The notes beneath the pieces were generated by a model. That model worked only from the letters and a program-made list of their open reading frames with translations. It ran no database searches and had not been told where the DNA came from. From Streptomyces sp. MMG1121 (lineage in GTDB: Bacteria; Actinomycetota; Actinomycetes; Streptomycetales; Streptomycetaceae), in the NCBI RefSeq assembly GCF_001280015.1, contig NZ_LGDV01000213.1, positions 234,847 through 298,846 on the forward strand: DNA of 64,000 bases, written 5' to 3'. The translations under genes and the position numbers were made by a program. Positions 63,001 to 64,000 of the stretch are shown here, in pieces (the stretch's first letter is position 1; every line of letters starts with the position of its first letter).

Positions 63001-64000
63001 GGGCCAGCAGGGAACGGGCCAGCCGGTTCGCGCGCTCGTTCAGCTCCCGGTACGACAGCGACCTTCCGGCGTCGATGACGGCCGTCGCGTCGGGCGTGGC
63101 GGCGGCCTGCGCCTCGAACCGGTCCACCACGGACCGGGTCTGCCGCGGCGCACGGCCCGTCCCCCAGGCCAGCACCGCGGCGCGGTCGTCCGGTGCGATG
63201 ACATCGACCGCACTCACGCGGCGCCCCGGATCGGCGGTCGCTTCGCTCACGAAGCGCTCGAAGCAGCCGGCGAGCCGTCGCGCCGTCGCCTCGTCGAAGA
63301 CGTCCCGGGCGAACACCAGCCTGCCTTCGATCCCGCCCGCCGCCTCACGGAGGTCGAAGAGCAGGTCGAAGTCGGCGGTGTACTCGCCGTCGATGTCGAG
63401 GAGTTCGGCGTCCAGGCCGGGGAACGCCGCCTGTGCCGCCGCGTTGTTCTGCAGGCTCAGCATCACCTGGAACAGCGGGTGCCGCCCGGCCGACCGGACC
63501 GGGTTGACCGCCTCGACCACCCGCTCGAACGGCACCTCTCCAGCGCGCTCAGCACCCCGGCCCGCACACGCTCCAGCAACTCCGTGAACGACGGGTCCCG
63601 CGAGACGTCCGAACGCACGACGACCGTGTTGAGGAAGCACCCCACCAGCTCCTCGAGTGCCATGTCGGAACGCCCGATCACCGGGCTGCCCACGGGGATG
63701 TCCGGGCCGGCGCCGAGCCTGGACAGCACACCGGCCAGCGCGGCGTGCAACGCCATGAACACGCTGGCCCCGTGCTCGCGGGCGAGCCGCGCGAGGCGGT
63801 CGTACACCTCGGGCGGCACCCGTAGCCCCACCGAACCGGCCCGGCCGGTGGCGACGGCGGGCCGGGGACGGTCCCGGGGAAGATCCAGCTCCTGCGGCAG
63901 ATCCCGCAACACCTCACGCCAAAAGCCCAGCTCACGACTCTCGAACCCATCCGACTCCAGCACCTCACGCTGCCACAACGTGAAATCCCCGTACTGCACC
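60029..64000 (-). CDS. NRPS module C-A-PCP-E, 5' part off right edge, frame broken in C domain
   Basis: Order on the minus strand: C domain (64000 to about 63200), A domain (about 63150-61680), PCP with [11 protein letters not shown] (Ser near 61530), E domain (about 61380-60090; [33 protein letters not shown]). The A pocket reads D-I-L-Q-L-G-V-I-W plus Lys, one change from the glycine code. The frame changes near 63540: [14 protein letters not shown] is in one frame and [20 protein letters not shown] in another, right at the HQDVPFE motif, so the gene is broken there or the sequence has an indel. It is coupled by ATGA to the termination module. Confidence 0.85.

Noticed and set aside
1..64000. 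CRISPR arrays, tRNA or rRNA genes, insertion sequences, integrases
   Set aside because: Looked for spaced direct repeats, tRNA arms and transposase or integrase motifs by eye; none found. The only tandem repeat is the 14-bp array at 45323.

Overview
The window is very GC-rich actinobacterial DNA. Third-position G/C bias, GTG and TTG starts, AGGAGG-like ribosome sites, many LysR, NarL and XRE regulators, and nonribosomal peptide synthetase (NRPS) genes at the right edge all point to Streptomyces or a close relative. Identities below rest on motifs and family knowledge read by eye; no database search was run.

Layout. 1-5.5 kb: a flavoprotein cut by the left edge, a DUF4157 (eCIS-core) protein and a family 4 glycosyltransferase. 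5.7-7.5 kb: a NarL/DesK two-component pair. 7.6-18.8 kb: accessory metabolism with its regulators, namely a PAT-like acetyltransferase facing an XRE-cupin regulator, a nitrilase facing a LysR regulator, flavin/F420 and NmrA-type oxidoreductases, an O-methyltransferase, and a quinone oxidoreductase facing a second LysR regulator. 19.4-20.5 kb: a CtaG-like membrane protein. 20.6-23.75 kb: the most interesting locus. An M-box (Mg2+) riboswitch, a proline-rich upstream ORF with a sequestrable Shine-Dalgarno, a soluble PRC/MgtE-N/CBS protein and a translationally coupled NRAMP-like transporter whose metal-selecting Met is Ser. 24-29 kb: a DUF574-type methyltransferase, then a fused assimilatory nitrate reductase/CysJ-like flavoprotein reductase.

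29-42 kb: a secreted lamin-tail protein, an ICL/PEPM enzyme, an Ada-AlkA fusion, an EamA exporter, a secreted NEP1-like protein with a good promoter, an ECF41 sigma factor coupled to its epimerase partner with a textbook ECF41 promoter in front, an SDR, a chloramphenicol-phosphotransferase-like kinase, a DUF1345 protein and an acetate transporter. 42.8-50.5 kb: an NCS1 permease, a polysaccharide deacetylase lipoprotein behind a 14-bp tandem repeat, an MDMPI-like protein, and an ABC exporter divergent from a second two-component pair. 50.7-53.5 kb: a hydroxyquinol-type dioxygenase beside a wrecked maleylacetate reductase, and a fatty acid desaturase. 54.1-64 kb: a minus-strand biosynthetic operon with an NRPS module carrying an epimerization domain (running off the right edge), a C-A-PCP-TE termination NRPS, a P450 and a methyltransferase.

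About ten decayed genes are scattered through the window: Lrp, MFS, FAD monooxygenase, methyltransferase, quinone oxidoreductase, LysE, maleylacetate reductase, DctA, and two doubtful remnants. Even the NRPS at the right edge has a frame break in its condensation domain. This suggests either a degenerating chromosome-arm region or indel errors in the sequence.
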